Below are positions 18,540 to 24,782 of a stretch of 42,709 nucleotides of DNA, piece by piece. The stretch covers positions 1 through 42,709 of the forward strand of contig CAAFEY010000030.1 of NCBI GenBank assembly GCA_900761995.1. Direction: 5' to 3'. Every line of letters starts with the position of its first letter. Position 1 is the first letter of the stretch. The DNA is from an uncultured Collinsella sp. (GTDB taxonomy: Bacteria > Actinomycetota > Coriobacteriia > Coriobacteriales > Coriobacteriaceae). The notes under the pieces were generated by a model, which did no database searches, was not told the origin of the DNA, and was given only the letters and a program-made list of their open reading frames with translations. A program made the position numbers and the translations under genes.

Positions 18540-19367
18540 ATGGCCTTTGCAGAAAAGCTCATCGCCATCCGCCGCGACAACAATCTCACCCAAGAGCAAC
18601 TCGCCGCCAAGCTCTTCGTCACACGCCAAGCCGTCAGCCGTTGGGAACGCGGCGAAGTCACGCCGGGCATCGACATGATGAAGCTCATTGCCGCCATAAC
18701 CGGAGAGCCGCTGTCCCACCTGCTCGAAATGCCCGAGCACTATTGCCAGAGCTGCGGCATGATACTCACGCCCGACGACTGCGGCACCGATGCTCACGGC
18801 GCAACGACCGATCATTACTGCAAGTGGTGCTACGACCACGGCAAGTACACCTACGAGACCACGATGGAGGCCATGATTGAGGATTGCGCCCCGCGCCTGG
18901 CACAAAACACCGGTATGTCGCTCGACGAAGCCGTCTCGCTCATGGGCGCCGTGCTGCCGCAATTGGAGCGCTGGCGCACCGTGCAGGAAAACGAGGAGCG
19001 CTACGGTGCCGAGGCGCGGGCGCGCTATGGCGACGAGGCCGTCGATGCAGCAAACGAGGCACTGCTGGACATGGACCCCGAGACATGGAACGACATGAAG
19101 GAACTTGAACGCGCTATTCTGGGCCAGCTCTCGATCGCCATGGGCGACGGCGAACCGGATGGAAGCGAGGCGCGCAAGCTTGTCGCAATGCACCGTCGAT
19201 GGATTGGCCTTAACTGGGGACACGAACCCCAAGACGAAGCATACCTGGGCCTCGCCCACGGCTATCTTGCCGATCAGCGCTTTATCGACTACTACGACAA
19301 GCCCTGCGGCACCGGAGCCACGGCGTTTCTGGTCCATGCCATCGAGTCATCAATGGATCGCGCATAG
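18540..19367 (+). CDS. XRE helix-turn-helix, zinc ribbon and TipAS-domain fusion regulator
   Basis: A 275-residue protein with three parts. Residues about 4-58: XRE/Cro helix-turn-helix (LTQEQLAAKLFVTRQAVSRW). Residues about 64-105: zinc ribbon with CQSCGM and CKWC cysteine pairs (putative zinc-ribbon type). Residues about 145-275: a segment that matches the antibiotic-recognition TipAS fold, with ERYGAEARARYG, LVAMHRRWIG, LGLAHGYLADQRFIDYYD and FLVHAIESS in the right order. In Streptomyces, TipAS is attached to a MerR domain (TipAL) and binds thiopeptides. Here the DNA-binding part is XRE. The start follows AAAGGAG. A glutaredoxin gene follows after 52 bases. The ligand is unknown; it may be a regulator of drug or envelope stress. 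Confidence 0.88.
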   Translation: MAFAEKLIAIRRDNNLTQEQLAAKLFVTRQAVSRWERGEVTPGIDMMKLIAAITGEPLSHLLEMPEHYCQSCGMILTPDDCGTDAHGATTDHYCKWCYDHGKYTYETTMEAMIEDCAPRLAQNTGMSLDEAVSLMGAVLPQLERWRTVQENEERYGAEARARYGDEAVDAANEALLDMDPETWNDMKELERAILGQLSIAMGDGEPDGSEARKLVAMHRRWIGLNWGHEPQDEAYLGLAHGYLADQRFIDYYDKPCGTGATAFLVHAIESSMDRA

Positions 19368-19419
19368 ACTGCGGCGGCTTTGGGTATCTCAACCGAAACC
19401 TCAACCGATTGGAGACACC

Positions 19420-19665
19420 ATGGCTACTGATCATGAACTCGCGCTCTACGTTATGACTGGCTGCCCGTATTGCATAAAGGTCAAGCGCTTTTTGGCCGAT
19501 AACGACGTGACCATTCCCGAGCGCAATATCTCGACCGATTCCGATGCCGAACAGACACTCATCGCCGTCGGCGGAAAACGCCAGGTTCCCTGCCTGTTCA
19601 TCGACGGCAAACCACTCTACGAATCGAGCGACATCATCGCGTGGGTGCAGGAAAACCTGCTCTAG
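19420..19665 (+). CDS. Glutaredoxin
   Basis: An 81-residue dithiol glutaredoxin with the active site TGCPYC (Cys15, Cys18), the cis-proline in RQVPCLFIDG (residues 54-63) and YESSDIIAWV at the C-terminal glutathione side. It should reduce protein disulfides with glutathione or another low-molecular-weight thiol. The ATG at 19420 follows GGAGACACC. It is probably co-transcribed with the XRE-TipAS regulator (52 bases upstream), hinting at a thiol or drug stress response. Confidence 0.92.
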   Translation: MATDHELALYVMTGCPYCIKVKRFLADNDVTIPERNISTDSDAEQTLIAVGGKRQVPCLFIDGKPLYESSDIIAWVQENLL

Positions 19666-19702
19666 TACGCACGCTCTGTCCGTCCAGGGCCCCAACCCAT
19701 AC

Positions 19703-19775
19703 GACCCAAACATGTACACCAGCATCCAAAGTCGACATTTTTCGACATCTTTGGATGCTGGCGTACAGCTTTTTG
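19703..19775. repeat. 73-bp hairpin repeat, copy 1
   Basis: A palindrome built on TGTACaCCAGCATCCAAAG and its inverse, with an inner GTCGA/TCGAC stem, followed by GCTTTTTG. An almost identical copy (two substitutions) lies at 20782-20854. The two substitutions are at facing stem positions, A opposite C here and G opposite T in copy 2. Confidence 0.9.
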
Positions 19776-19858
19776 GTAGTCATGGACGCTCTTGGCCGGC
19801 TAATTGTTTGAGGAGACCTTTGGATTATGGCTGTTTGACGCCTCTGGAAAGGTTTCCG

Positions 19859-20103
19859 AGAGGGCTGTGGTCAAAAAAGGGCAAATATGAGTACTGCTAC
19901 CTGTTTAGTAGCAGCGATTTTGATCACTTCAGGAACTATTCAACGTTCCACTCGTCCGCAGACGACGTTATTTCTCCTCATATGTTCAATAAAAGTAGCT
20001 CTTAATGGGAACAAATCTCATCAGGAGCTACAATTTATAGCAAATAAATGCAACCATAATGGCAACAGTACTCATATTTGCCCTTTTTTGACCACGACCC
20101 TCC
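19859..20103. mobile_element. MITE-like element with long terminal inverted repeats
   Basis: About 245 bases bounded by inverted repeats. The core 30 bases are perfect (19867-19896 with 20066-20095; they include GGTCAAAAAAGGGCAAATA). Imperfect extensions continue outward (AGGGCTG versus AGGGTCG) and inward for several bases, giving arms of about 40. The interior is AT-rich and encodes nothing recognisable; a 76-codon open frame starting in the left arm has no family features. No obvious target duplication is visible. It could be a MITE or a structured RNA element. Confidence 0.7.
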
Positions 20104-20197
20104 AGAATAGTCGCTGAGAGCGACACTAAATGACAAAATCCGACACTTGAACGTTCTTATATGAGTAGCCATTGAAGGACACCTAACGACTACTCCC

Positions 20198-20222
20198 ATT
20201 CGCGACACACTGTGTCGCGAAT
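20198..20222. promoter_or_regulatory. 25-bp perfect palindrome
   Basis: ATTCGCGACACA, one base, TGTGTCGCGAAT: 12-bp perfect arms with a single central base. The tight spacing favours a dimeric protein-binding site over a transcribed hairpin. It lies 300 bases upstream of the ribbon-helix-helix gene in the AT-rich island. Its regulator is unknown. Confidence 0.5.
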
Positions 20223-20420
20223 TAAGCTGGCCCCATTACCGAAGACCAGTGAGAGCTCCTGCCCAGAATCTCAATAGCTTAATAAAGGGCTCCCCTCCGG
20301 AAGTTCAATGAGCATCCAAATTCCAAGCTGAAAAGCAAAGGAGTATCGAAGCCGTCAATGCTCATTTCCTATCGAACAGGCAGGTCAAAACAAGCTAATT
20401 AGCCCGATGAACTGCTTGTA

Positions 20421-20448
20421 TTTTTGTCTACAAAATTGTATACAAAAA
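20421..20448. promoter_or_regulatory. Probable operator of the ribbon-helix-helix antitoxin gene
   Basis: TTTTTGTCTACAA and TTGTATACAAAAA form 13-bp arms (one mismatch) around two A's, 50 bases upstream of the start codon. Ribbon-helix-helix antitoxins typically repress their own promoters through such dyads. The site includes TTGTATAC-type promoter-like sequence. Confidence 0.6.
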
Positions 20449-20468
20449 GAGAATCCGAGAACCGGCGC

Positions 20469-20483
20469 TCGACATTATGTCGA
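20469..20483 (+). promoter_or_regulatory. Second dyad before the antitoxin gene
   Basis: TCGACAT-T-ATGTCGA, a perfect 7-bp dyad 15 bases before the start codon, adjoining the AGGAGG ribosome site. It could be a second operator site or a weak leader hairpin. Confidence 0.4.
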
Positions 20484-20498
20484 TCGATAGGAGGCGCC

Positions 20499-20765
20499 AT
20501 GGATGCTAAGCAGCTCGAAAAGATGATGGGGTTTGCTCCCGGAGAGTTGAAGAAAGCCGCGGAAGCCTACGAAAAAGATGAGTGGCCGAAAGGTCACACC
20601 ATCAAGTTGGGAAGGCCACCAATCTCCGATGAGCCGAGCGTCGTTATATCAGCACGTGTGGGCGAATCGATTCTTGAGGCGTTTGACGAAAAAGCCAAAC
20701 GCCATGGGCAAACACGCACGGAGCGGCTCAGAGAGCTCATTACACTTGATGCACTGATTGCCTAG
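20499..20765 (+). CDS. Orphan ribbon-helix-helix antitoxin-like protein
   Basis: An 88-residue protein. The N-terminal half (MDAKQLEKMMGFAPGELKKA, then a KLGRPPISDEPS linker) is charged and could bind a toxin; the C-terminal half looks like a ribbon-helix-helix fold: strand VVISARV, helix GESILEAFDEKAKRHG and helix TRTERLRELITLDAL. The ATG at 20499 has a full AGGAGG site, better than the open upstream extension. No toxin gene is adjacent: the next gene (dus) is on the other strand and upstream there are only repeats. It may be an orphan antitoxin left from a lost pair, or an ordinary small regulator. Confidence 0.75.
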   Translation: MDAKQLEKMMGFAPGELKKAAEAYEKDEWPKGHTIKLGRPPISDEPSVVISARVGESILEAFDEKAKRHGQTRTERLRELITLDALIA

Positions 20766-20781
20766 GCCCGCTCCCCCGTCG

Positions 20782-20854
20782 GACCCAAACATGTACGCCA
20801 GCATCCAAAGTCGACATTTTTCGACATCTTTGGATGCTGGTGTACAGCTTTTTG
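20782..20854. repeat. 73-bp hairpin repeat, copy 2
   Basis: Nearly identical to 19703-19775 in the same orientation; the two differ at two bases. Together the copies bracket about 1 kb containing the MITE-like element and the orphan antitoxin gene. It is followed five bases later by the family 1 palindrome copy C. Confidence 0.9.
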
Positions 20855-20859
20855 CTACA

Positions 20860-20915
20860 TAGTCGTTGGGGACGTCCTTAAATGACCAGTCGTTAAAGAA
20901 CGCCCCCGATGACTA
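20860..20915. repeat. Interspersed palindrome, family 1, copy C
   Basis: A degenerate copy of the palindromes at 484 and 12772 (TAGTCGTTGGGGACG and CGCCCCCGATGACTA arms). It touches the end of the dus gene, whose stop codon starts one base beyond it. Copies A and B lie between divergent genes and this one lies between convergent genes. Confidence 0.8.
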
Positions 20916-20916
20916 G

Positions 20917-21870
20917 TTAGCCGTGGAAGCGAGCTGTGGGTGCAAGCGGCTGTTCGCGAAAGACGCGCTCGACGGCAGCGCGGTATTCGTCGACCTTTTT
21001 GGTCTTGCGTACGATCTTGTGGACGGTAGCGGGATCGGCGAAGGCGCATTTGGCGTAGAACCACCACTCCTTCATGCGAAAGACCGCGTTACCGCCAATC
21101 TCTTCTGCATATGCCGCAAACAGCGTGTCATGGAAACGATGCAGTTCGGCTGCCGTGGCAGCAGGGCCGCCCTTGACCATGCGAGCCAGCGCGGGGTTCG
21201 CAAGCAAGCCACGCCCCAGCATCACATGGCGTGTGCCGGGATAGGCCTCCACCAGCGCATCCATATCCTCAAGATCAAAAATATCGCCGTTATAGGCAAC
21301 CGGGAACGGCGCACGCTCCAGCGTCTCGCCATAGAACTCCTTGCGCGGCGAGCCCGTATAGCGGTCCTTTTGCACACGCGGATGCACGATTAGCTCTGCC
21401 AGCGGCATGCGGCAATACAGATCGAGCACGCGCTCATACTCGTCGTCGTCCTCGAGCCCCAGCCTAGTTTTGACCGATACCGGCAACGGCGACCGCTCGC
21501 ACACATCGCTTAAGAACGCCTCGAGCTCGTCGAGATTGCGCAAGAAACCCGAGCCCTTGCCCTTGGCGACAACCGTTCCCGAAGGGCAACCCAAGTTGAG
21601 ATTGACCTCGCGGTAGCCCATGTCGGCGAGCACCTGTGCCGCCCACACAAACTCGTCCGCGTTCTTGGACATCAGCTGAGGCACTACGTTGAGCCCCTGG
21701 TTATTGGCAGGATCGATCTCCTTAAACGCCTTGCCGCCAAAGCGGTTTCCCACCCGCGGCGGCGGCAAAAACGGCGTGTAATAACAATCGAGCGCGCCGA
21801 AGCACTCCGCATGCACGCGACGGAACACATGCCCGGTAATCCCCTCCATGGGGGCCAACGATAGAATCAT
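20917..21870 (-). CDS. dus: tRNA-dihydrouridine synthase
   Basis: A 317-residue flavoenzyme that reduces uridine to dihydrouridine in tRNA with NADPH. Visible: N-terminal LAPMEGITGHVFRR, the catalytic cysteine in NLNLGCPSG (Cys95), VSVKTRLG, LIVHPRVQKDRYTG with its conserved histidine, and YNGDI then MLGRGLLANPA for flavin phosphate. The length is typical. It starts at 21870 after GAGAAGAG. Which of the Dus subgroups (A, B or C) it belongs to is not clear by eye. It is monocistronic. Confidence 0.93.
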   Translation of the reverse strand: MILSLAPMEGITGHVFRRVHAECFGALDCYYTPFLPPPRVGNRFGGKAFKEIDPANNQGLNVVPQLMSKNADEFVWAAQVLADMGYREVNLNLGCPSGTVVAKGKGSGFLRNLDELEAFLSDVCERSPLPVSVKTRLGLEDDDEYERVLDLYCRMPLAELIVHPRVQKDRYTGSPRKEFYGETLERAPFPVAYNGDIFDLEDMDALVEAYPGTRHVMLGRGLLANPALARMVKGGPAATAAELHRFHDTLFAAYAEEIGGNAVFRMKEWWFYAKCAFADPATVHKIVRKTKKVDEYRAAVERVFREQPLAPTARFHG

Positions 21871-21888
21871 CTACTCTTCTCTCATATC

Positions 21889-21921
21889 AACACAACAAAG
21901 GGGCCGTCCCTTTGTCACATG
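21889..21921. repeat. Interspersed palindrome, family 2, degenerate copy
   Basis: AACACAACAAAGGGG then TCCCTTTGTCACATG. The right half matches the perfect version at 28388-28420; the left half has drifted. Lies just upstream of the dus start. Confidence 0.6.
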
Positions 21922-22004
21922 CATTATGCCTTGCGCTTCAGGCGATTCACAAGGAAGAGGTAGCTACTGAACGATGACCACCCTCCAGCCGCACCCCATA
22001 CAAC

Positions 22005-22184
22005 GAGGTCTAATACTTTTCCCGAGAAGTGAACGAGTGAAAACGGGCCCCGAAGCATCTGCACTTTCGAGATGCAATTTCCTGCGGTTTTGCCAGCCAA
22101 ATCCTGCGGGTTTGACGTCTAAAAATGTCGATGCTTCGGAGGCCCAAGTATGGCCGTTCACTTCTCGGAAAAGTATTAGACCTC
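22005..22184. repeat. 180-bp nested inverted repeat
   Basis: Outer arms of 30-31 bases (22005-22035 with 22155-22184; outer part GAGGTCTAATACTTTTCC) pair perfectly except for one extra C. A second stem (22045-22059 with 22130-22145, GAAGCATC/GATGCTTC core) stacks inside, and the centre holds two near-identical copies of CCTGCGG-GTTT at 22081 and 22103. It fills most of the 447-base gap between dus (21870) and the MFS gene (22318), where I see no coding sequence. It is either a miniature transposable element or a folded RNA. Confidence 0.8.
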
Positions 22185-22200
22185 GATTTACATGCCACTC

Positions 22201-22232
22201 AATGTGACAAAGTGGCTGCTCCTTTGTCGCAT
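22201..22232. repeat. Interspersed palindrome, family 2, second copy
   Basis: AATGTGACAAAGTGG then TCCTTTGTCGCATT, a slightly drifted version of the perfect palindrome at 28388-28420. With the copy at 21889 it brackets the 180-bp nested inverted repeat. Confidence 0.7.
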
Positions 22233-22317
22233 TCGATGAAAAAGGGCACCGATGTTAGTCGATGCCCCAAAGCGGCTGCAGGTTAAGCCCTACAGCGTAT
22301 GTCTAAGACGAATCGAA

Positions 22318-23583
22318 CTATTCGTCCCAGGAGAGGTTCTTACCAGTCTTTTTTGCCAGCAGCAAGAACAGGCCGATAATAACGTTGCATGCGATGCAGA
22401 AGATGAAGACGCCCTGGAAGGAGCCGACAAGCTCATAGACCTTCATCATAACGGGCATGCCAAAGGCGCCGACGATATAGCCCACGGAGCAGATCAGCGC
22501 GAAGATGCGACCGAAATCGCGGGAGCCAAAGACATCCATAACCAAAACGGTCAGGGCAGTGCCAGCGATGACGTACATTACGTCGTTCACGCCTGCTGCG
22601 AGGATGCTGAGCGTCGAGTTGCCGCTGCTCATCATGAGCATGACAAAGGAGAGGATGGAGACAGCGAGCCAGCCCAGAATGGCCTTCGTGCTGCCGAACC
22701 TATCGCAAGTGGTGCCGACGATCGGATTGAGGAACAGATCGAAGAGCGATGCAGCGGATACCATGAAGCCGCCCACCATGGGGCTAAAACCAACCTCGGA
22801 AGCATACGTCGGGAAGAGCTGGTTCATGCAGCAAGTGAGCTGAACGAGGCAGAGGAAGCCGATGCAGAAGAAGAAGGCAGGCGACTTAATGGCGCGCGCA
22901 TAGCTAACGCCACGCGTGCTATCCTCGGTCGTCTCCTCGGTCTCGGTGACCGTCTCGCCCTCGACGTAGCCATAGGGCAGCATGCCCTTGTCCTGAGGCT
23001 TGTAGCGAATGATCAGAATGGAAGCTGGGAGAATGAGCACTGCGGAAACACCGGCGAGCACCAGATAACCAGTTCTCCAGCCAGCGGCCTCGATGACAGA
23101 GGTGATGACGGGACTCATGATGAGCATGTAAATCGAGTTCACTGCCCAAGCGAGACCGATTGCCAGGCCACCAGATTTTTTGAACCACTGGTCAATAACG
23201 TCGGACATAGCGACGCCGGTGGTGAAGGCGAAGCAAACGCCAATCAGGGCGCCAGCGGCGATGAACATCCAGACTTCGGTATAGAAGGCCATGCCTGCGC
23301 CGGCAGCGAGCAAAATAAGCTCGACAACGGGGAGCCAAACCTTGCCAACGACCTTGGGAATGAGTTTTCCGACAAACGGAAGAGCTGCCGCAAGACCAAT
23401 GAGCGTTGCGGTGAAGTAATACGAGAAGATGGAATAGTCAAACCCGAACTCCTCGCACACGGGTGCGACGAAGGAGCCCGCGATGACGCTATAGGATCCG
23501 GTCGTGCCGGCAGACATAAGGCCGAGCGCGATTACGAGAACCCATGCGTAAACCTTGCTGCTCTTTAACTTTGCATTTTCCAT
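22318..23583 (-). CDS. MFS transporter of the guanidino cluster (paralogue 1)
   Basis: A 421-residue major facilitator with twelve membrane helices and a charged central loop (about residues 200-220, GETVTETEETTEDS). Its start is the ATG at 23583 after AGGAGCTGC; the frame extends upstream but without a ribosome site. It lies 11 bases downstream of the transcarbamylase gene and so belongs to that operon. It is clearly related to the MFS at 26963-28243: both share GLMSAGTTG, VIDQWF, LTCCMNQLFPTYASEVGF and FGSRDFGRI. It probably imports the guanidino substrate or exchanges it for the amine product; this role is inferred from context. Confidence 0.9.
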   Translation of the reverse strand: MENAKLKSSKVYAWVLVIALGLMSAGTTGSYSVIAGSFVAPVCEEFGFDYSIFSYYFTATLIGLAAALPFVGKLIPKVVGKVWLPVVELILLAAGAGMAFYTEVWMFIAAGALIGVCFAFTTGVAMSDVIDQWFKKSGGLAIGLAWAVNSIYMLIMSPVITSVIEAAGWRTGYLVLAGVSAVLILPASILIIRYKPQDKGMLPYGYVEGETVTETEETTEDSTRGVSYARAIKSPAFFFCIGFLCLVQLTCCMNQLFPTYASEVGFSPMVGGFMVSAASLFDLFLNPIVGTTCDRFGSTKAILGWLAVSILSFVMLMMSSGNSTLSILAAGVNDVMYVIAGTALTVLVMDVFGSRDFGRIFALICSVGYIVGAFGMPVMMKVYELVGSFQGVFIFCIACNVIIGLFLLLAKKTGKNLSWDE

Positions 23584-23594
23584 TGACGCAGCTC

Positions 23595-24659
23595 CTAGAG
23601 ACCCAGAAGGGCACACATAACGGCCTTGATGGTGTGCTGACGGTTCTCTGCCTCACGGAAGATGACCGAAGCGTTGGCCTCAAAGCACTCGTCGGCAATC
23701 TCGAAACCCTCGGTGATGATCTCGCGATGAAGGTCGTTCTTGCACTGGTCGAGGAGCATCTTGCCAACACGGTGATCCGCGTTGTGGACAGAGGGAAGCT
23801 CATGCATGCAGAAGATGTCGGGATTGTTGGTGCGCTTGCACAGCTCGCTGGTGACGCGATAGGGGTACAGAGACTCGGCATCGCCCAACCAGGAGTTGTA
23901 GTCGTCGGGATCCAGAACCTCTTCTCCGCACTCGGGGTTGATGTAGCGCCACTCCTCGGTAACGATAACGTCAACGCCATCCAGGGCATCGAGGTCAGAG
24001 GTGATGGTAAAGGTCCTATTGGGAGCGTACTTGGCGTAGCAGGCCTCCACCTCTTCGATCATTTCCTTGCACATCTGATGACGGAGGTCGTCGGGGCCGA
24101 TGGCGAGGAAGTCCATGTCGAGCATAGCGCACAGACGGCCATACCACACTGGGGCGCCGGCGCAGTTGCCAACGAAAGCCATCTTCTTGCCGCGGCTCGT
24201 ACGCAGACCGCCCCATTGCTCTTCCATCGTAAGAGCGTCAGCGAGCATCTGAGTCGGGTGATCGCCGAGAGTAAGGGCATTGATGACCGGGATGTCAACC
24301 AGGTCGGCGACGTCATAGAGGAACTGCTCGTCCTTCTGTGCGCGGTAGACGATGAGATCGTACATGCCGTTAAAGACGCGCATGGCATCCTTGACGGTCT
24401 CGCAGTCACCCATGTGGGAGTTGGTCAGATAAGTGAAGCCCATGCCCAAATCATTGCAGGAGGTCTCGAATGCGCAACGAGTACGGGTCGAGCCCCACTC
24501 AAAGTTGGCGAGGACGTTTTTGCCGGGGAAGTAGCGCTGGTCGACACCAGACTTCTTCTGAGCCTTAAGGTTCCAGGCAAGATCGATGAGATAGCGGAAA
24601 TCCTCGGAGGAGAGATCATGGATGTTGATGTAGTCGCGACCGCGGAGGCTGTTGTTCAT
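23595..24659 (-). CDS. Transcarbamylase, ornithine/putrescine carbamoyltransferase-like, with altered acceptor site
   Basis: A 354-residue transcarbamylase. The carbamoyl-phosphate side is intact: GSTRTRCAFE (STRTR motif), the YRAQKD loop and DHPTQMLAD. The acceptor side is not: the HCLP motif of ornithine and putrescine enzymes is HELP here (FCMHELPSVHN), and neither the ornithine motif DxxxSMG nor the putrescine motif YGLYEAE is found in the expected place (EEWRYINPECGEEV instead). The C-terminal AENRQHTIKAVMCALLG is normal. The ATG at 24659 follows AAAGGAAATA. It is downstream of the deiminase and 11 bases before the MFS gene. It probably phosphorolyses a ureido compound to an amine plus carbamoyl phosphate. 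No carbamate kinase lies in the window. Confidence 0.88.
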   Translation of the reverse strand: MNNSLRGRDYINIHDLSSEDFRYLIDLAWNLKAQKKSGVDQRYFPGKNVLANFEWGSTRTRCAFETSCNDLGMGFTYLTNSHMGDCETVKDAMRVFNGMYDLIVYRAQKDEQFLYDVADLVDIPVINALTLGDHPTQMLADALTMEEQWGGLRTSRGKKMAFVGNCAGAPVWYGRLCAMLDMDFLAIGPDDLRHQMCKEMIEEVEACYAKYAPNRTFTITSDLDALDGVDVIVTEEWRYINPECGEEVLDPDDYNSWLGDAESLYPYRVTSELCKRTNNPDIFCMHELPSVHNADHRVGKMLLDQCKNDLHREIITEGFEIADECFEANASVIFREAENRQHTIKAVMCALLGL

Positions 24660-24782
24660 GCCTATTTCCTTTCGAATTATTATCAAAATTATTGTTGAAT
24701 GTGTCCCCGAGGAAAACACGGATATCCCTCGGGGAGCGGTACATGTGGCGCCTAAGCCAAAGAGCGCAGGCTCTAAGGCTCA

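Larger units (their letters stand above)
19666..20498. other. AT-rich intergenic region with mobile-type repeats, no gene recognised
   Basis: 833 bases without a convincing gene, clearly more AT-rich than the surroundings. It holds a 73-bp hairpin repeat (19703-19775), a MITE-like element (19859-20103), a 25-bp palindrome (20198-20222) and the operator region of the downstream antitoxin (20421-20483). Between 20225 and 20400 I see no codable remnant that I can name. Confidence 0.8.

Noticed and set aside
19887..20117. 76-codon open frame inside the MITE-like element
   Set aside because: Starts in one terminal repeat and runs through the other, with no ribosome site and no recognisable domain.
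19703..20854. Possible CRISPR-like array from repeated hairpins
   Set aside because: Only two copies, 1 kb apart, with no regular spacers and no cas genes.
21974..22207. Open frames of about 60-77 codons within the nested inverted repeat
   Set aside because: Both strands are open because of the palindrome; products have no features.
22252..23568. Plus-strand open frame of 438 codons opposite MFS paralogue 1
   Set aside because: Antisense to a conserved twelve-helix transporter; no ribosome site and Asp/Glu/His-rich composition.
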